Positions 26,126 to 26,732 of a stretch of DNA of 26,732 bases are shown piece after piece. This DNA comes from Coemansia sp. RSA 922 (lineage: Eukaryota > Kickxellomycota > Kickxellomycetes > Kickxellales > Kickxellaceae): positions 1 to 26,732 of the forward strand of contig JANBQS010000198.1 of assembly GCA_027577415.1 (NCBI GenBank), in the 5' to 3' direction. Positions within the stretch are counted from its first letter, which is position 1. Each line of letters begins with the position of its first letter. Under the pieces are notes generated by a model. That model made no database searches and was not told where the DNA came from. It saw only the letters and a program-made list of their open reading frames with translations. A program made the translations under genes and the position numbers.

Positions 26126-26732
26126 ATGCTTTTTCGTTCTATTGTTGCGCTAGTCGCGAGTGCTGCTGTCGCCTCTGCACTTGACCCTCTGCCAACCAAT
26201 ATTGGCTATCTTCTAAACCAAGTAGCCTTATTCATAAACACGCAGTACCGTCCCCAAATTGTAGATGCTGCCCAGTTGCTTGAAGCCGGATACGGGCTTC
26301 CCAATCAACAAGTCCAGGACGAAAAGATTGTGTCCTCGCTATTGTCAGCGCTTAGTAGCCAGAACGAGCCCTCTCAGGCCACTGCTAATGCTGCAGTAAT
26401 ACCGTCGCTTCTAGCACTTGTTGGTATACCAATCAAAGAGGATAGCGTTATAGCATCTGCGATGTCGGAGTTGAAGAACCCAGCGGTTAAGACGCAGATA
26501 GCCGATATCGTTGAAGAAATGATTGAGCTTGTAGCTTATATGGACACAAAATCTCCAAAGTCTGGCTCGGTGACTAATGGACCTACGCCAACCAGTAGTA
26601 GCACCAGAACTCACCCTATTCTTGAAAATACTCTCAACCTTCGGTCCTCATCGACATCTCCACGCTCGAGCGCTACATCCACAACCGATCAGTCCTCGGA
26701 TGAGTCGTCATCTTCGTATGAATCGTCGTCGT
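26126..26732 (+). CDS. Secreted Ser-rich protein, paralog of its neighbour, 3' cut by window end
   Basis: ATG 26126 follows a pyrimidine-rich leader. Residues 1-18 (MLFRSIVALVASAAVASA) form a signal peptide. A helical domain follows (LLNQVALFINTQY, NAAVIPSLLALVGIP, NPAVKTQIADIVEEMIEL), then a Ser/Thr-rich region that is still running at the window edge (SSDESSSSYESSS). 202 codons are visible with no stop. By analogy with the gene at 25165 a GPI-type tail probably lies beyond the edge. The shared NPAV/DPAV helix, domain order and adjacency suggest a tandem duplication with strong divergence. Confidence 0.75.
   Translation, partial: MLFRSIVALVASAAVASALDPLPTNIGYLLNQVALFINTQYRPQIVDAAQLLEAGYGLPNQQVQDEKIVSSLLSALSSQNEPSQATANAAVIPSLLALVGIPIKEDSVIASAMSELKNPAVKTQIADIVEEMIELVAYMDTKSPKSGSVTNGPTPTSSSTRTHPILENTLNLRSSSTSPRSSATSTTDQSSDESSSSYESSS

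Noticed and set aside
1..26732. tRNA, rRNA or CRISPR arrays
   Set aside because: I saw no cloverleaf-capable sequence with A and B boxes, no rRNA-like stretch and no regularly spaced identical repeats. A tRNA scan would settle this; my reading could miss a diverged tRNA.

Overview
The window looks like a gene-poor, repeat-rich stretch of a fungal nuclear genome. The inference rests on four things seen in the sequence: a large FunK1-type kinase gene, secreted Ser/Thr-rich proteins with GPI-type tails, intronless genes with TATA boxes and pyrimidine-rich leaders, and several copies of one F-box-like family. From memory of that family I would place it in an early-diverging lineage, most likely Kickxellomycotina (Coemansia or a relative). 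I could not check this by search.

Layout. 0.5-8 kb holds three copies of the F-box-like family, all broken. The first is split by a complete mariner element (594-1878), the second has one in-frame stop, and the third is a decayed 3' fragment. Between copies 1 and 2 are an unidentified two-stop relic and a solo LTR. 8-16.7 kb holds small uncharacterised genes (8552-8860, 13237-13629, 14817-15212, 16348-16638) mixed with a gag-like/tyrosine-recombinase retroelement remnant (9351-10562), a GPI-anchored protein gene (11530-12018) and a decayed PIKK gene of SMG1 type (12259-13060). 17.3-21 kb holds two more F-box-like copies in tandem: one with three in-frame stops, and the only intact one (581 aa). 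Divergent from it lies the 824-aa FunK1 kinase (21269-23743). A second solo LTR (23988-24301, opposite orientation to the first) and two secreted, Ser-rich, probably GPI-anchored paralogs complete the window; the last one runs off the end.

How the parts fit. This reads as a birth-and-death locus: one family is multiplied and mostly disabled, transposons have entered genes and promoters, and conserved genes are present only as debris. The most unusual signal is the pair of 130/131-aa genes at 13.2 and 15.2 kb. They share an exact promoter layout (a 13-base box exactly 39 bases before an identical TATA box) and 3' sequence blocks, yet their proteins have diverged almost beyond recognition. One of them also carries a 77-base-period upstream repeat with ATF/CREB-like motifs. 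No tRNA, rRNA or CRISPR array was seen.
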